The position numbers were made by a program, and so were the translations under genes. A DNA stretch of 43,339 nt, from contig MFEK01000016.1 in the NCBI GenBank assembly GCA_001779925.1, forward strand, positions 1 through 43,339, in the 5' to 3' direction. The stretch comes from Candidatus Doudnabacteria bacterium RIFCSPHIGHO2_01_FULL_46_14. GTDB taxonomy: Bacteria; Patescibacteriota; Doudnabacteria; UBA920; 2-01-FULL-46-14. Of this stretch, positions 30,882 to 38,788 are shown piece after piece (within the stretch, counting starts at the first letter, position 1; the number at the start of each line of letters is the position of its first letter). The notes below the pieces were generated by a model. The model saw only the letters and a list, made by a program, of their open reading frames with translations, did no database searches and was not told the origin of the DNA.

Positions 30882-32575
30882 GTATGGAAGAGATTCGGAA
30901 TGACGAAATTATGCAGGATTCGGACGGGGTAGTTCTCGCCCAGATTACCGCCGCGATCAGCGACATCAACACAAAAACCGTACCGAGCATGGTAGCCAAC
31001 TACGCCGGCAAGGATAGCTGGTCACTGACTTTCACGAGACTCGCGGACGATTATCGAATCGTCTGGGAAGGATACCTGACAACGTTTGCCGAGATGCGCG
31101 CCGACCGCCGCGGACGAGTCATTGAAGCGCTAACCCGCGCCGAGGAACTCCGCACCCGTCTGCAGACTGGCATTAACAACGAAAACACCCGTCTGCTAAC
31201 CATCCTGAAAGAATCGCTCGCATCTGCCTGCCTTACCCGCCGCAAAAAGCTGGAAACAGCGCAGTTGGCAGCCGAAAGCCCGGCGAGCGAACCAACGGAA
31301 AAGGTTGAGATACCAACGGATGAACCGAAAGCACCGGAACCTCAGCCTGCTCCTCCGGTGGTTGACCTCGACTCGTCGCAACAGCAGCTCGCGCGCATCA
31401 ACGTGGAACTCGCCGGTGATGAGAAAGCACATGTCGACCTGCCGAAACGGACGCAGAAAGCCGATAATTTCATGGCAGCGATGGTGCTTCTCGGGTTTGC
31501 AGGCATTGCCATCGCGGTCGAAGTTCTCTCGGGCGGGTATGATATGTGGCGGGTCATGAGCAACCCACGAATGGCGTGGGGATTCACGGCAGCGTTTCAG
31601 ATTTTGCCGGTGATTCTTGCGTTTTTCCTAGCCGGGCCATTCAAGCGCTCCCACACGCACAACCTAGCCAAGACACGGTTCCGGTCGTTGTACTCGAAAG
31701 GTCATCCGCAGGGATACAGAGTCGGCGAATTTGAGGATACAGCCCTTCTCAAGATCTTAGGCTGGCCTTTCATTGGACTGACTCTATTCCCGGTTATCTA
31801 CCGGCTGTATGTTGCCACAACCCAGGATTTCGGGACAGCCGGGTTTGTATCTGCACTGGCCGGGTTCTTCGTTACTCTTACGGCGTTCGGCGTCAAATAC
31901 GCTATGTCCAAAAGATATACGGACGAGCAGTACGAGCGCCTGGCGGAAAGAAAAAAGGCAGCAAAGATTGCCGAAGACGAAGAAAAAAAAGTCAAAGCTC
32001 AAGTGAAAGCCGAAGCCGCAGCCAAAGCTAGACAAGAAGAGGAAGAAAGGAAGGAGGCCGAAGCCATGGCCGCCGCTCTCCCGAAACCCATTATTCGCAC
32101 TCCCCAGGAGGAATTTGACCAGTCCTTCAACGCGGCCGTCGCTGCTTACAGGAACGGGGTCAGTGCAAAGCTACAAATTGCGGGTGCGAATATCGAAAGC
32201 CGAGAAACAGCGCGGCTCGAGATTGTAGCGCTTGCCAAGCAACGCAATGAGGTTCGGGGAGAACTCAGGGAAGGCTTCTACCATTCCTGCATCGCAGTCA
32301 TGGATGGCGTCCAGGATACGCATCACGTAAAGCGAGCTCATATCCAATTCGGTAACGGCAAGGCCAGCGAGTATGACTATCTAATGTCATTCTTCGACGC
32401 CGCCGTGAAACTGCCGGATGACGAGAAGGAGATGGCTCAAATCCGTGATGGCGAGATCGAAATCTCGCTGGATGATCCAACCGCGGGAGTTACAGTGATT
32501 GAGGACCTCATGGACGAGGCCATCGCAGCCACTGCCCGCAAAACCATCGTTCGTCCCGCAAACGCGGTCAACTAG
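30878..32575 (+). CDS. Large membrane protein with four helices and long soluble arms, unknown family
   Basis: 565 residues. N-terminal helical region (about 1-130) and Glu/Pro linker (about 130-165), then a helical segment, four hydrophobic helices at about 198-218, 236-254, 291-312 and 322-343, a highly charged coiled coil (about 345-405) and a C-terminal soluble domain of about 160 residues. Between helices 2 and 3 lies a conserved-looking FRSLYSKGHPQGYRVGEF segment. No family is recognised. A strong ribosome site (AAGGAGACGAA) precedes the ATG. With the small protein upstream and the VWA-like protein downstream it probably forms a membrane complex. Confidence 0.85.
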   Translation: MSMEEIRNDEIMQDSDGVVLAQITAAISDINTKTVPSMVANYAGKDSWSLTFTRLADDYRIVWEGYLTTFAEMRADRRGRVIEALTRAEELRTRLQTGINNENTRLLTILKESLASACLTRRKKLETAQLAAESPASEPTEKVEIPTDEPKAPEPQPAPPVVDLDSSQQQLARINVELAGDEKAHVDLPKRTQKADNFMAAMVLLGFAGIAIAVEVLSGGYDMWRVMSNPRMAWGFTAAFQILPVILAFFLAGPFKRSHTHNLAKTRFRSLYSKGHPQGYRVGEFEDTALLKILGWPFIGLTLFPVIYRLYVATTQDFGTAGFVSALAGFFVTLTAFGVKYAMSKRYTDEQYERLAERKKAAKIAEDEEKKVKAQVKAEAAAKARQEEEERKEAEAMAAALPKPIIRTPQEEFDQSFNAAVAAYRNGVSAKLQIAGANIESRETARLEIVALAKQRNEVRGELREGFYHSCIAVMDGVQDTHHVKRAHIQFGNGKASEYDYLMSFFDAAVKLPDDEKEMAQIRDGEIEISLDDPTAGVTVIEDLMDEAIAATARKTIVRPANAVN

Positions 32576-32584
32576 GAGGCGAGT

Positions 32585-33874
32585 ATGAAAAAAATCAAGA
32601 TTCCGACGCCTGTGGTTGTCCGCAAGGGCGAGCCACAGGGGACCAAAAAGATAGCACCACCCCCATCGTCAAACGGGACCAGTGCCCAAGCTGCGGTCAC
32701 GGCCAACCCAGTAAAAACTATCCCACCCGACCCGCAGCCCCAGTCTCGAGTTATCGAGGTCGAGGAAACGCGAACCGTGGACAGAATCAAGATTCGCGAA
32801 ACATCGACTCCTCCTCCCGCTCCAGAGTTCTCAGAGGTACCAACTGGCGGCGGGATTTGGAAGTACGTAGCGGGCGTAATATTCGCCGTGATCGTGGTGG
32901 CTATACTGGCCGCCGTGTTTCACAACATCTCCACTGAGAACAGGAGCTTCCGTTCCGAGCTGAAACAACTGATGTTCACACGCGACATTCTGACCGGCAA
33001 AAGCGATCCAATTCCGGATCTTTTTACACCGGAACAGATCGCCCGATACAACCCAGGTCAAGGTGACGGCTTTGATGCAAAGTTCGTTATCAATAACGAT
33101 CCTCGAAAAAACTTCGGGACTACAGAGGAGATTTTCACTCTGCCGATATGGGACCGCAAGAACGAGGAAGAACGCCGTACCCAGGTCGCCACAGCCCATG
33201 GCAATTTTCTAAAATGGGTAAGCGAGAAATACCTAATCGCTCTGTCGTTCAAAGAGTCTGTAGAAATCGGGCTCGATGATACTGAAGGCGTTTCAGAATC
33301 GCTGGCGGAATTTGTCCGGCGCAATCTGGAACTTGAGGAGGTCAAAGAAAAACTCATCGAGTCGAAGAACGACACGCGGCTTGCCTTCTTCCGGATTTCC
33401 GATTCCAACGCTCTGACATTCCGGCGGTTCGAAATCAAAGCCGGCGATGAAGACACTGTGAACCAAGTCTGGGAGGACGGCCTGACCTGGCTACTCGAGT
33501 CAGAGGAGGCACGCTCAAGGAAGGACGAAAGTTCGATCGCGACCGGGCTGTTCAATTTCCTGAAGAGAAATAATGAGATCCGGAAACGGAAGATCATTAT
33601 ATTCTCGGATGGTATGGAAAACAGTCGGCTGGAAACGACGACTTTCTATCCAGTAACCCAGACGGCACGGATCGTCACGGAAACGAACTGGCCAAAGCTG
33701 GATGAACAGATCCAGAAGGTCCAAGAGTTTCCTGACCTGACACGCGCGCAGGTCAAATGGTTCATGCCGCCGCTACGGGCCGTGTTTTATAACAACGTTA
33801 AGGCTTACTGGCAGCACGTGCTAGAGCAAGCCTGCGACTGCGACGGCGCGCCGCAAGTGGAGGTCATCCGCTAG
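32585..33874 (+). CDS. Single-pass membrane protein with VWA-like C-terminal domain
   Basis: 429 residues. A disordered Pro/Lys-rich segment (about 1-90), one transmembrane helix (about 92-113), then a large outside domain. K336 begins KIIIFSDGMENS, the DG-x-x-N pattern of a VWA strand and MIDAS-like loop, and the flanking FLKRN...RKRK region looks VWA-like. The earlier DxSxS motif is not visible in canonical form, so metal binding is uncertain. Two cysteines near the end (EQACDCDGAP) may chelate or pair. It starts 9 nt after the previous stop behind AGGAGGCGAGT. It is the last gene of operon A. Confidence 0.8.
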   Translation: MKKIKIPTPVVVRKGEPQGTKKIAPPPSSNGTSAQAAVTANPVKTIPPDPQPQSRVIEVEETRTVDRIKIRETSTPPPAPEFSEVPTGGGIWKYVAGVIFAVIVVAILAAVFHNISTENRSFRSELKQLMFTRDILTGKSDPIPDLFTPEQIARYNPGQGDGFDAKFVINNDPRKNFGTTEEIFTLPIWDRKNEEERRTQVATAHGNFLKWVSEKYLIALSFKESVEIGLDDTEGVSESLAEFVRRNLELEEVKEKLIESKNDTRLAFFRISDSNALTFRRFEIKAGDEDTVNQVWEDGLTWLLESEEARSRKDESSIATGLFNFLKRNNEIRKRKIIIFSDGMENSRLETTTFYPVTQTARIVTETNWPKLDEQIQKVQEFPDLTRAQVKWFMPPLRAVFYNNVKAYWQHVLEQACDCDGAPQVEVIR

Positions 33875-33915
33875 ACAATCAAAAATCCCAAGGAGGGGAT
33901 TGAAGTAATACTTGG

Positions 33916-33957
33916 AAAGGAGAGCAGAAACGACGATGTTTCTCTCTCCTTTTCTTT
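33916..33957 (+). terminator. Terminator of accessory operon A
   Basis: AAAGGAGAG (33916-33924), bulged C, AGAAAC, loop GACGAT, GTTTCT, CTCTCCTTT (33944-33952), then TCTTTTT. 15 bp in all. Confidence 0.85.
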
Positions 33958-33970
33958 TTGTCCGGAAAAC

Positions 33971-33999
33971 TTGATTTTCACCCAAAAATTTGCTATAAT
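33971..33999 (+). promoter_or_regulatory. Candidate promoter of the small-gene transcription unit
   Basis: TTGATT (33971-33976), 17-nt spacer TTCACCCAAAAATTTGC, then TATAAT (33994-33999) with TGC just upstream. The start would be near 34006, about 30 nt before the first ATG. Confidence 0.65.
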
Positions 34000-34034
34000 T
34001 ACTGTAGATAAATTAAGCCTTAACGATACAAAAT

Positions 34035-34202
34035 ATGTTTAGAAAAAAAGAACAATCACTCGGCGATTATCTGAGAGCAGACAGTGGTCCGACCGCGGAA
34101 ACAACTCCGGAAAGATCAGTGGACCAAATCGCCACAGAACGCATGCAAATGATCAAGGCAAAAGCGACCGGTTTTAAAAGATCGCATGCTAGATTACGGT
34201 AG
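34035..34202 (+). CDS. Small basic helical protein
   Basis: 55 residues (MFRKKEQSLGDYLRADSGPT...KATGFKRSHARLR). A mid-protein Glu/Asp-rich turn is followed by a basic tail. It is too short for a domain search by eye and may be a cofactor or leader peptide. Its end overlaps the next gene by 17 nt, so coupling is likely. No good ribosome site is seen, but the promoter lies just upstream. Confidence 0.6.
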   Translation: MFRKKEQSLGDYLRADSGPTAETTPERSVDQIATERMQMIKAKATGFKRSHARLR

Positions 34203-34539
34203 CCGGTTCGCGAAATTCGTTCTAACCGGTGATGTGCGAGCAAAAAAAACCGCGCATCATGTCAGTGAAAAAACCAGAGAGCTTCACGCGGCTGGAGTAG
34301 ACAGAATCGGACAAGTTACAGAAAATGCCAAAAATTGGGCTGACAAAAAGGTCCAAGGTGTAGAAAATAGAATCGGCTCTGGCATTAAAACCTATGAAAT
34401 TGCCAGAGATTCTGTAAAACATGGCTTTACCGAAATGAAAAGCTTTGCCGGTAACCAGAGAGCTATGGAACAGAAGAGAGCGGAACTTATGAAACAACTC
34501 GCAGAACTAAACGCGCAAATGGGAGAAAGCAATGCCTAA
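34186..34539 (+). CDS. Helical protein, membrane- or scaffold-associated candidate
   Basis: 117 residues, almost wholly alpha-helical and charged, with hydrophobic heptads (KTAHHVSEKTRELHAAGVDRI, NAKNWADKKVQGVENRI) and a C-terminal LMKQLAELNAQM coiled-coil segment. No signal, no recognised family. It starts inside the previous gene (overlap 17 nt) and ends inside the next (8 nt), so all three are coupled. The neighbouring small genes point to an oligomeric coiled-coil complex. Confidence 0.75.
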   Translation: MLDYGSRFAKFVLTGDVRAKKTAHHVSEKTRELHAAGVDRIGQVTENAKNWADKKVQGVENRIGSGIKTYEIARDSVKHGFTEMKSFAGNQRAMEQKRAELMKQLAELNAQMGESNA

Positions 34540-34768
34540 CCAAAAAGATTTACAAAAACAACGAGATGAACTAAAACAACAGCTGGCAGCAGTTGATCAG
34601 CAGCTTGATGCTATGAAGAAATTGGAAGACACAATGGCCCAGGCTGAACAGCAATTCGATTCAGAAATGCAGGCCAAAGAAAAAGAGGTGGAGACAGTCT
34701 ACAAAGAAGAGACAGACAAACTTAACGCCGCAATGCTGGATGACGCCCGGCAAGCCCTAAAAGATTAA
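34532..34768 (+). CDS. Small coiled-coil protein
   Basis: 78 residues with near-continuous Lys/Gln/Glu heptads (KDLQKQRDELKQQLAAVDQQ and MKKLEDTMAQAEQQ). It overlaps the previous gene by 8 nt. The terminator at 34820 ends the unit. Very low hydrophobicity suggests a soluble parallel coiled coil. No family is recognised. Confidence 0.75.
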   Translation: MPNQKDLQKQRDELKQQLAAVDQQLDAMKKLEDTMAQAEQQFDSEMQAKEKEVETVYKEETDKLNAAMLDDARQALKD

Positions 34769-34819
34769 ATCCAGCCATTTTGGTAAAGTGCTGGATAAAT
34801 TTTTCTGAAAAAGTCCCTC

Positions 34820-34848
34820 AAAAACCCCGCTAGGATAGCGGGGTTTTT
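34820..34848. terminator. Bidirectional terminator shared by the small-gene unit and hepT
   Basis: AAAAACCCCGCT (34820-34831), loop AGGAT, AGCGGGGTTTTT (34837-34848), a perfect 12-bp stem with A and T runs on both sides. The stop codon and last residues of hepT lie inside it (34830-34848), so the toxin's terminator overlaps its own coding end. Confidence 0.9.
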
Positions 34849-35165
34849 GATTGGAGCGCGGCTTCGAGTTTGGGCAAATCATGTTTAATGACTTGCCATA
34901 CGGCTCGATTATTTATTCTAAAATATTCATGAATGACTCTATTCCTCAATCCAACAACGTCATGCCATGGTATGCTTGGATAACGCTTTAGAAAATCATC
35001 AGAAAGCTTGTTGGCTGCTTCTCCTATAATTTCCAAAGAACGAATGATAGCCAGCCGATGCAATTTATCCGTCAAGAACTTTTCATAATCCAAATTCGCC
35101 GTAAAAGATTCAATATCATTGATTGATTCCAAAATATGACTTTTATATAAATTATCTTTTCCCAT
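34830..35165 (-). CDS. hepT: HepT-like toxin (HEPN RNase) of a type VII-like toxin-antitoxin pair
   Basis: 111 residues, all-helical. The HEPN catalytic motif is R74-NRVI-H79-E-Y81 (RX4HXY), complete. HepT toxins are metal-independent RNases kept inactive by AMPylation through MntA. The gene overlaps mntA by 14 nt; the antitoxin is upstream and translated first. Its end forms part of the terminator. Confidence 0.92.
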   Translation of the reverse strand: MGKDNLYKSHILESINDIESFTANLDYEKFLTDKLHRLAIIRSLEIIGEAANKLSDDFLKRYPSIPWHDVVGLRNRVIHEYFRINNRAVWQVIKHDLPKLEAALQSKTPLS

Positions 35166-35637
35166 ATATTGGGACTAGGTCTTTTTCTACTTGCGGTTTT
35201 ATCATAGGATGAAGTTCATCTTCTGTTGCTAAATCCGTCTTGGTGCCGAAAGCGTCTGTTAACTCATTCTCCAAATGAATTATATCGAGCAAGCTCTTTT
35301 CGTTAGCGCTCTTTCCAAAACGCACTATTAAGTCCACGTCACTATCGGGCCCGGCTTCCCCTCGCGCATAAGAACCAAAAATCCCAGCGAACTCCACATC
35401 ATTTTTTTTGAGAATGGGAATGGCGCGTTTTTTGATTTCCTCCAAAGTAAGAATAGATTTGCCAGTGGCCGGAAAAGGGGCGGTGCTGACCTCTTTTAAT
35501 AGCTCTGGGTTGCTTTTGCGAACAAACCGCAGGACAGCGCGCAAAAACTCGCTACGGTTGGCAAACCCAAAGCTTTTGGTGGTTTTGTCAACGAATTGGG
35601 CTTGTTCTTCTGTTAAGCTTATATTGACTGTTTTCAT
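35152..35637 (-). CDS. mntA: MntA-like antitoxin with N-terminal ribbon-helix-helix domain
   Basis: 161 residues. The N-terminal 1-42 look like a ribbon-helix-helix DNA-binding domain (MKTVNISLTEEQAQFVDKTT, then ANRSEFLRAVLRFVRK). Residues about 66-150 are a minimal nucleotidyltransferase with GSX10DXD: G88-S89 and D100, D102 (FAGIFGSYARG, DSDVDLIVRF). MntA normally lacks the RHH part, so this is a fusion. It should AMPylate HepT and repress its own promoter. The promoter (35647-35676) contains a CAAAC/GTTTG inverted repeat suited to an RHH dimer. Confidence 0.92.
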   Translation of the reverse strand: MKTVNISLTEEQAQFVDKTTKSFGFANRSEFLRAVLRFVRKSNPELLKEVSTAPFPATGKSILTLEEIKKRAIPILKKNDVEFAGIFGSYARGEAGPDSDVDLIVRFGKSANEKSLLDIIHLENELTDAFGTKTDLATEDELHPMIKPQVEKDLVPIYGKR

Positions 35638-35646
35638 GATATTTTA

Positions 35647-35676
35647 AGTATAGCAAACTTTGGCAAGGTTTGTCAA
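35647..35676 (-). promoter_or_regulatory. mntA-hepT promoter with overlapping operator
   Basis: Minus-strand TTGACA (complement of 35671-35676), 18-nt spacer and TATACT (complement of 35647-35652) with TGC just upstream. The inverted repeat CAAACTTTGGCAAGGTTTG (35654-35672) lies across the spacer, a good place for autorepression by the RHH domain of the MntA fusion. Confidence 0.65.
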
Positions 35677-35702
35677 GATATAAATGCTGTCTCAACCCAG
35701 CA

Positions 35703-35731
35703 TTGACAAAACCCCCAAAATCTGCTAATAT
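35703..35731 (+). promoter_or_regulatory. Candidate promoter of accessory operon B
   Basis: TTGACA (35703-35708), 17-nt spacer AAACCCCCAAAATCTGC, then TAATAT (35726-35731), extended -10 TGC. It faces away from the mntA promoter, the two -35 boxes being about 26 nt apart. The leader is about 270 nt. Confidence 0.7.
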
Positions 35732-35785
35732 ATCAAGTCAATAAAGATAGCTCAGAGAACAGGACCTTTGGGTAACGATTTATTC

Positions 35786-35868
35786 CCTCCTTTTATTCCT
35801 CCCCCTCGATGGGGCACGCTTCGTCCGAGCGAAGGCGAGGCGAGGAGGTTAGGTGGGGGTGATAAAAA
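35786..35868. repeat. CTC-rich palindromic element in operon B leader
   Basis: CCTCCCCCTCGATGGGG, then a module with GCACGCTTCGTCCGAGCGAA, then AGGAGGTTAGGTGGGGGTGAT. Matches the element inside smc (24005-24094) at both ends. It lies in the leader, not in a gene. Confidence 0.75.
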
Positions 35869-36008
35869 AGGGTTCTATTCTGTGAGCTAAAGGAAACTTT
35901 GGTTCTTGTCCTTTTACAGTTCAATAGTTCAAGTAAGTAAGTTCAAAAACAAACATTTCGTCGCTTCGTTGCGTCGCAATCTCGCGCGTGAAGCAGGAGG
36001 TCACCAAC

Positions 36009-37538
36009 ATGAACGGTACAGTAGTTAGAGTCAACGCTGAACAACATTGGGCTTTTGTAAGGCCTGATGATGGCAGCGAAGACGTATGGCTTGATCTGAA
36101 CCTTCTAGCCGGCCAACAAGCCCGGAGAGGAGATCAGATCGAATTTGATGCTGGGGAGGCGCCTGGCGAAGGCCGGCGGCGACCTGCATTAAACCCCCGA
36201 AACATTCGACCTGCAAATCCGCGCGATGCGGCCCGCCGCGATCTTGATCACGGACGCGACCGAGACCAACGAGGCGCCAGAGGACCCTTGAGCGTTTCTG
36301 GCAAATTCGGCAGAGCGCTCGAGATCACTTTACCGGCGACTGAGACCGATCCGTTCGAAAGAACGAATCTCTATCTGCCGGTGACCATTCAAGTGGTGAG
36401 AGGCACGAGACCGGCTCCTGGACTCCGAGTAGAACTCAAATACTTGGGCGTACCCGTGACCGACGAGCCGATTACCACGACCCACAACAGCGGCGAAGCG
36501 TTCTTTATGGCCCCGTTTGAGGTAGCTACCGCGTTTGCGGAATTCACCGCCACAGTGCTAGTACCCGACGAACGGCCAGTGATCACCAACATCCCATGGG
36601 ACAGAACCAGGGACGAAGTGAGACCTGCGACAACCATGCAGGTTACCAAGCCTGGCAACGATCTGTTGCAAGTCATCATCAAGGACGAGCACAGGCCGAT
36701 TGCCGGTTCGATAAACCTTCTGGTGATGGCGCCAGCTGACGGCAACAAAGTTCAGTTTCGCGACCTTCATGCCAACATGAACTTTAACGGCTCAAGGTTG
36801 AATGAGGGGAAACTGACCGGCAACTTCTTGTATCAAGTCACATGCACCGAGACCTGCGTCATCGTGGTTCAAAACCGCGAAGGACTGCAGGCTGAGGTTA
36901 TGACCTTCGAGAAGGAACCGCCGGCAGTTGCTGATAAGATCTTTGCCGAGCGTCTCGAAACGGATCATCTCCAAGTCACTACAAAAAAAGGAGACAAGAT
37001 CGCTCCGGGCAAGATCAACCTGATCGTCACGCCGGATTCCGCGACAGTGGAAATCCGGAATGCGGCGACCGGGGCAATCCTTGCCACGCGGATAGACATT
37101 CAGATTCAAGGTGAGGTCATCTACCAGATCAAAAGTGATATGACCTGCACCATCATCGCCCAGCTCTGCGACACTGGCGCGTCCAAGGCTGTGACCTTTG
37201 AAAAAGTCCAAGAGGCAAGGGGCTTCAAAGTCACGCCGGAAGACGCAATCATTCGATCCGCAAGCAACAAATATTCGCTGGACATTCTCACTTTCAAAGG
37301 TGAGAAGAAGACACCTGTCCAGGACACTTTGTTGTTCCGGTCTCACGATGGCGCGGTGACGATTACCGACAAACGCACGAACACGGTGCAGGCAACGGAT
37401 GTCGAGTTTTGCAATTTGCAAACCGACGCGGACGGCTGGAAATTCATTGAGGTTACGTTCCGTGGCCTCAAGCGCAATATCAGCCTCACAAATGCCGCTG
37501 GCACCCAAACCGCAAACAAAACGTTGCAGTTCAAATAG
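36009..37538 (+). CDS. Cold-shock-like domain fused to tandem beta domains, unknown family
   Basis: 509 residues from ATG 36009, chosen for the AGGAGG ribosome site; seven upstream codons are open but unsupported. Residues 1-65 resemble a cold-shock domain (MNGTVVRVNAEQHWAFVRPD, VWLDLNLL, GDQIEFDAGE), but the RNA-binding aromatic face is only partly kept. Residues about 66-95 are Arg/Pro-rich. The rest (about 95-509) is beta-rich, perhaps four Ig-like or filamin-like domains (LYLPVTIQVVRGTRPAPG and TMQVTKPGNDLLQVIIKDE), with no signal peptide. It is first gene of operon B and probably cytoplasmic. The fold assignment is by pattern only. Confidence 0.7.
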   Translation: MNGTVVRVNAEQHWAFVRPDDGSEDVWLDLNLLAGQQARRGDQIEFDAGEAPGEGRRRPALNPRNIRPANPRDAARRDLDHGRDRDQRGARGPLSVSGKFGRALEITLPATETDPFERTNLYLPVTIQVVRGTRPAPGLRVELKYLGVPVTDEPITTTHNSGEAFFMAPFEVATAFAEFTATVLVPDERPVITNIPWDRTRDEVRPATTMQVTKPGNDLLQVIIKDEHRPIAGSINLLVMAPADGNKVQFRDLHANMNFNGSRLNEGKLTGNFLYQVTCTETCVIVVQNREGLQAEVMTFEKEPPAVADKIFAERLETDHLQVTTKKGDKIAPGKINLIVTPDSATVEIRNAATGAILATRIDIQIQGEVIYQIKSDMTCTIIAQLCDTGASKAVTFEKVQEARGFKVTPEDAIIRSASNKYSLDILTFKGEKKTPVQDTLLFRSHDGAVTITDKRTNTVQATDVEFCNLQTDADGWKFIEVTFRGLKRNISLTNAAGTQTANKTLQFK

Positions 37539-37546
37539 GAGAAAAA

Positions 37547-38197
37547 ATGGCAGACGCTGTTGGATCGAAAATGATCGACAAGATACTCCATATGGCCGAG
37601 GAGGTCAGCGCTTCCTTCATGGGGGACTGGCTAGCAAAGATGCTCTGGGGTACGTATACGAAACCCGCGGACATTCAGCTCATCAAGAAAGCGGCGGATC
37701 TCATGGCTGAAGGGAAATCCAAAGAAGCTAGAGATCTTCTGGAAGCCCGACCTGGTGGCTGGGGAGACGCGGACGAGGAGATTGGTATCGAGGATCTCAC
37801 AGGACTGATAACGGCCAGGGTAATCACCCAGGCTCAAGCAGTCGCTGTTGGGACGTATCTCGGCAACCTCCCTCAGCATGTACGAACCAAGTTCCGGCTC
37901 GCGCACTGCACGCAGAAGGATTCCGAAATCCGGATGCGCAAGCTCACGGAATTCGCCCTGCTTCCCAACGATGCAGATCGCGAAGCGTTTCTGCGCGGAT
38001 GGGGTTACTACGATCGGAATGCTTTCGAGCAAACCGTTCATGACCTTAACGCCCGCGCCGAGGCTGCTAACACAGTAATGGATGTAAATGCCGCTACCCT
38101 GCGAGCGCGAATCAACGGAGGCGTTGGTCTCGGTGATATTTTCGCCGGACACAACGTCGTCGAACGACTCATCAACTTCTTCAACCCCCTGCGGTAG
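37547..38197 (+). CDS. Helical protein of unknown function
   Basis: 216 residues, helical throughout, with aromatic-rich stretches (MGDWLAKMLWGTYTKPADIQ) and no signal or clear membrane helix. The C-terminus contains GVGLGDIFAGHNVVERLINF. The ribosome site GGAGAAAAA lies 8 nt after the previous stop. The acidic N-half and the Ala-rich C-half may bind the membrane proteins downstream. No family is recognised. Confidence 0.75.
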   Translation: MADAVGSKMIDKILHMAEEVSASFMGDWLAKMLWGTYTKPADIQLIKKAADLMAEGKSKEARDLLEARPGGWGDADEEIGIEDLTGLITARVITQAQAVAVGTYLGNLPQHVRTKFRLAHCTQKDSEIRMRKLTEFALLPNDADREAFLRGWGYYDRNAFEQTVHDLNARAEAANTVMDVNAATLRARINGGVGLGDIFAGHNVVERLINFFNPLR

Positions 38198-38215
38198 CAG
38201 GAAGGAGCGCCAGTA

Positions 38216-38788
38216 ATGAATTTCACGCATATTCTTCTGTGGTTGCCTCGCGTGCTCCGCAACGGTGGATTGCATGCAGCGAGGTTTGGACAGGTTCACA
38301 TCGCCAAGACGATCTTTACGCTTCTCGTCGGGCTGTTCTTCAGCATTGTTGTCCTCGGCAGCGGTGTACTGATCGCGCGACTCGGTTACGGAATTAACTG
38401 GCCAAGCCTGATCACCGCCGGCAATTTCATCACTGCCTTTAGCGGAATGGTGGCGGGCGGATGGTTTATCTATTCGTTCACCCGCATCGGAACATTCGCT
38501 GAGGAGATAGTGATCGGCAACAGCGTCGGGCATCAATTGGTTCATGAAATAACTCGACCACTCCCAAGCACACCGGCGCAGTTGCCAATCGTGGTCACAC
38601 AAGAAATGGCTAACCAGATCATGAGAATCGCGGCCACTGTGTTCGCGGTTCTGACGGCGATGAGTATTGTTGCCAGTGTCTTTCCGGTTTACCGGAATCT
38701 GACGTGGTTGATGGTTGGAGTGATGATCATCATGTTCGGCGGATTCAGATACATGTCTTCAGCACTGAGAGGAGGTCAGCATGTCTAA
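38216..38788 (+). CDS. Membrane protein with about four helices, unknown function
   Basis: 190 residues. Hydrophobic helices at about 33-55, 67-90, 137-158 and 161-182 (TLLVGLFFSIVVLGSGVLIA and AATVFAVLTAMSIVASVFPV), with a short soluble loop (about 92-135). Strong ribosome site (AGGAAGGAG). It overlaps the next gene by 8 nt. It may be a membrane scaffold with 38781-39791. Confidence 0.8.
   Translation: MNFTHILLWLPRVLRNGGLHAARFGQVHIAKTIFTLLVGLFFSIVVLGSGVLIARLGYGINWPSLITAGNFITAFSGMVAGGWFIYSFTRIGTFAEEIVIGNSVGHQLVHEITRPLPSTPAQLPIVVTQEMANQIMRIAATVFAVLTAMSIVASVFPVYRNLTWLMVGVMIIMFGGFRYMSSALRGGQHV

Larger units (their letters stand above)
35638..36008. other. Divergent promoter region and operon B leader
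   Basis: A 371-nt gap. It contains the mntA promoter and operator (35647-35676), the operon B promoter (35703-35731), an imperfect AGCTCAGAGAACAGGACC / GGGTTCTATTCTGTGAGCT pairing across the element at 35786-35868, and the operon B ribosome site (AGGAGG, 35995-36000). No CDS. Confidence 0.6.
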
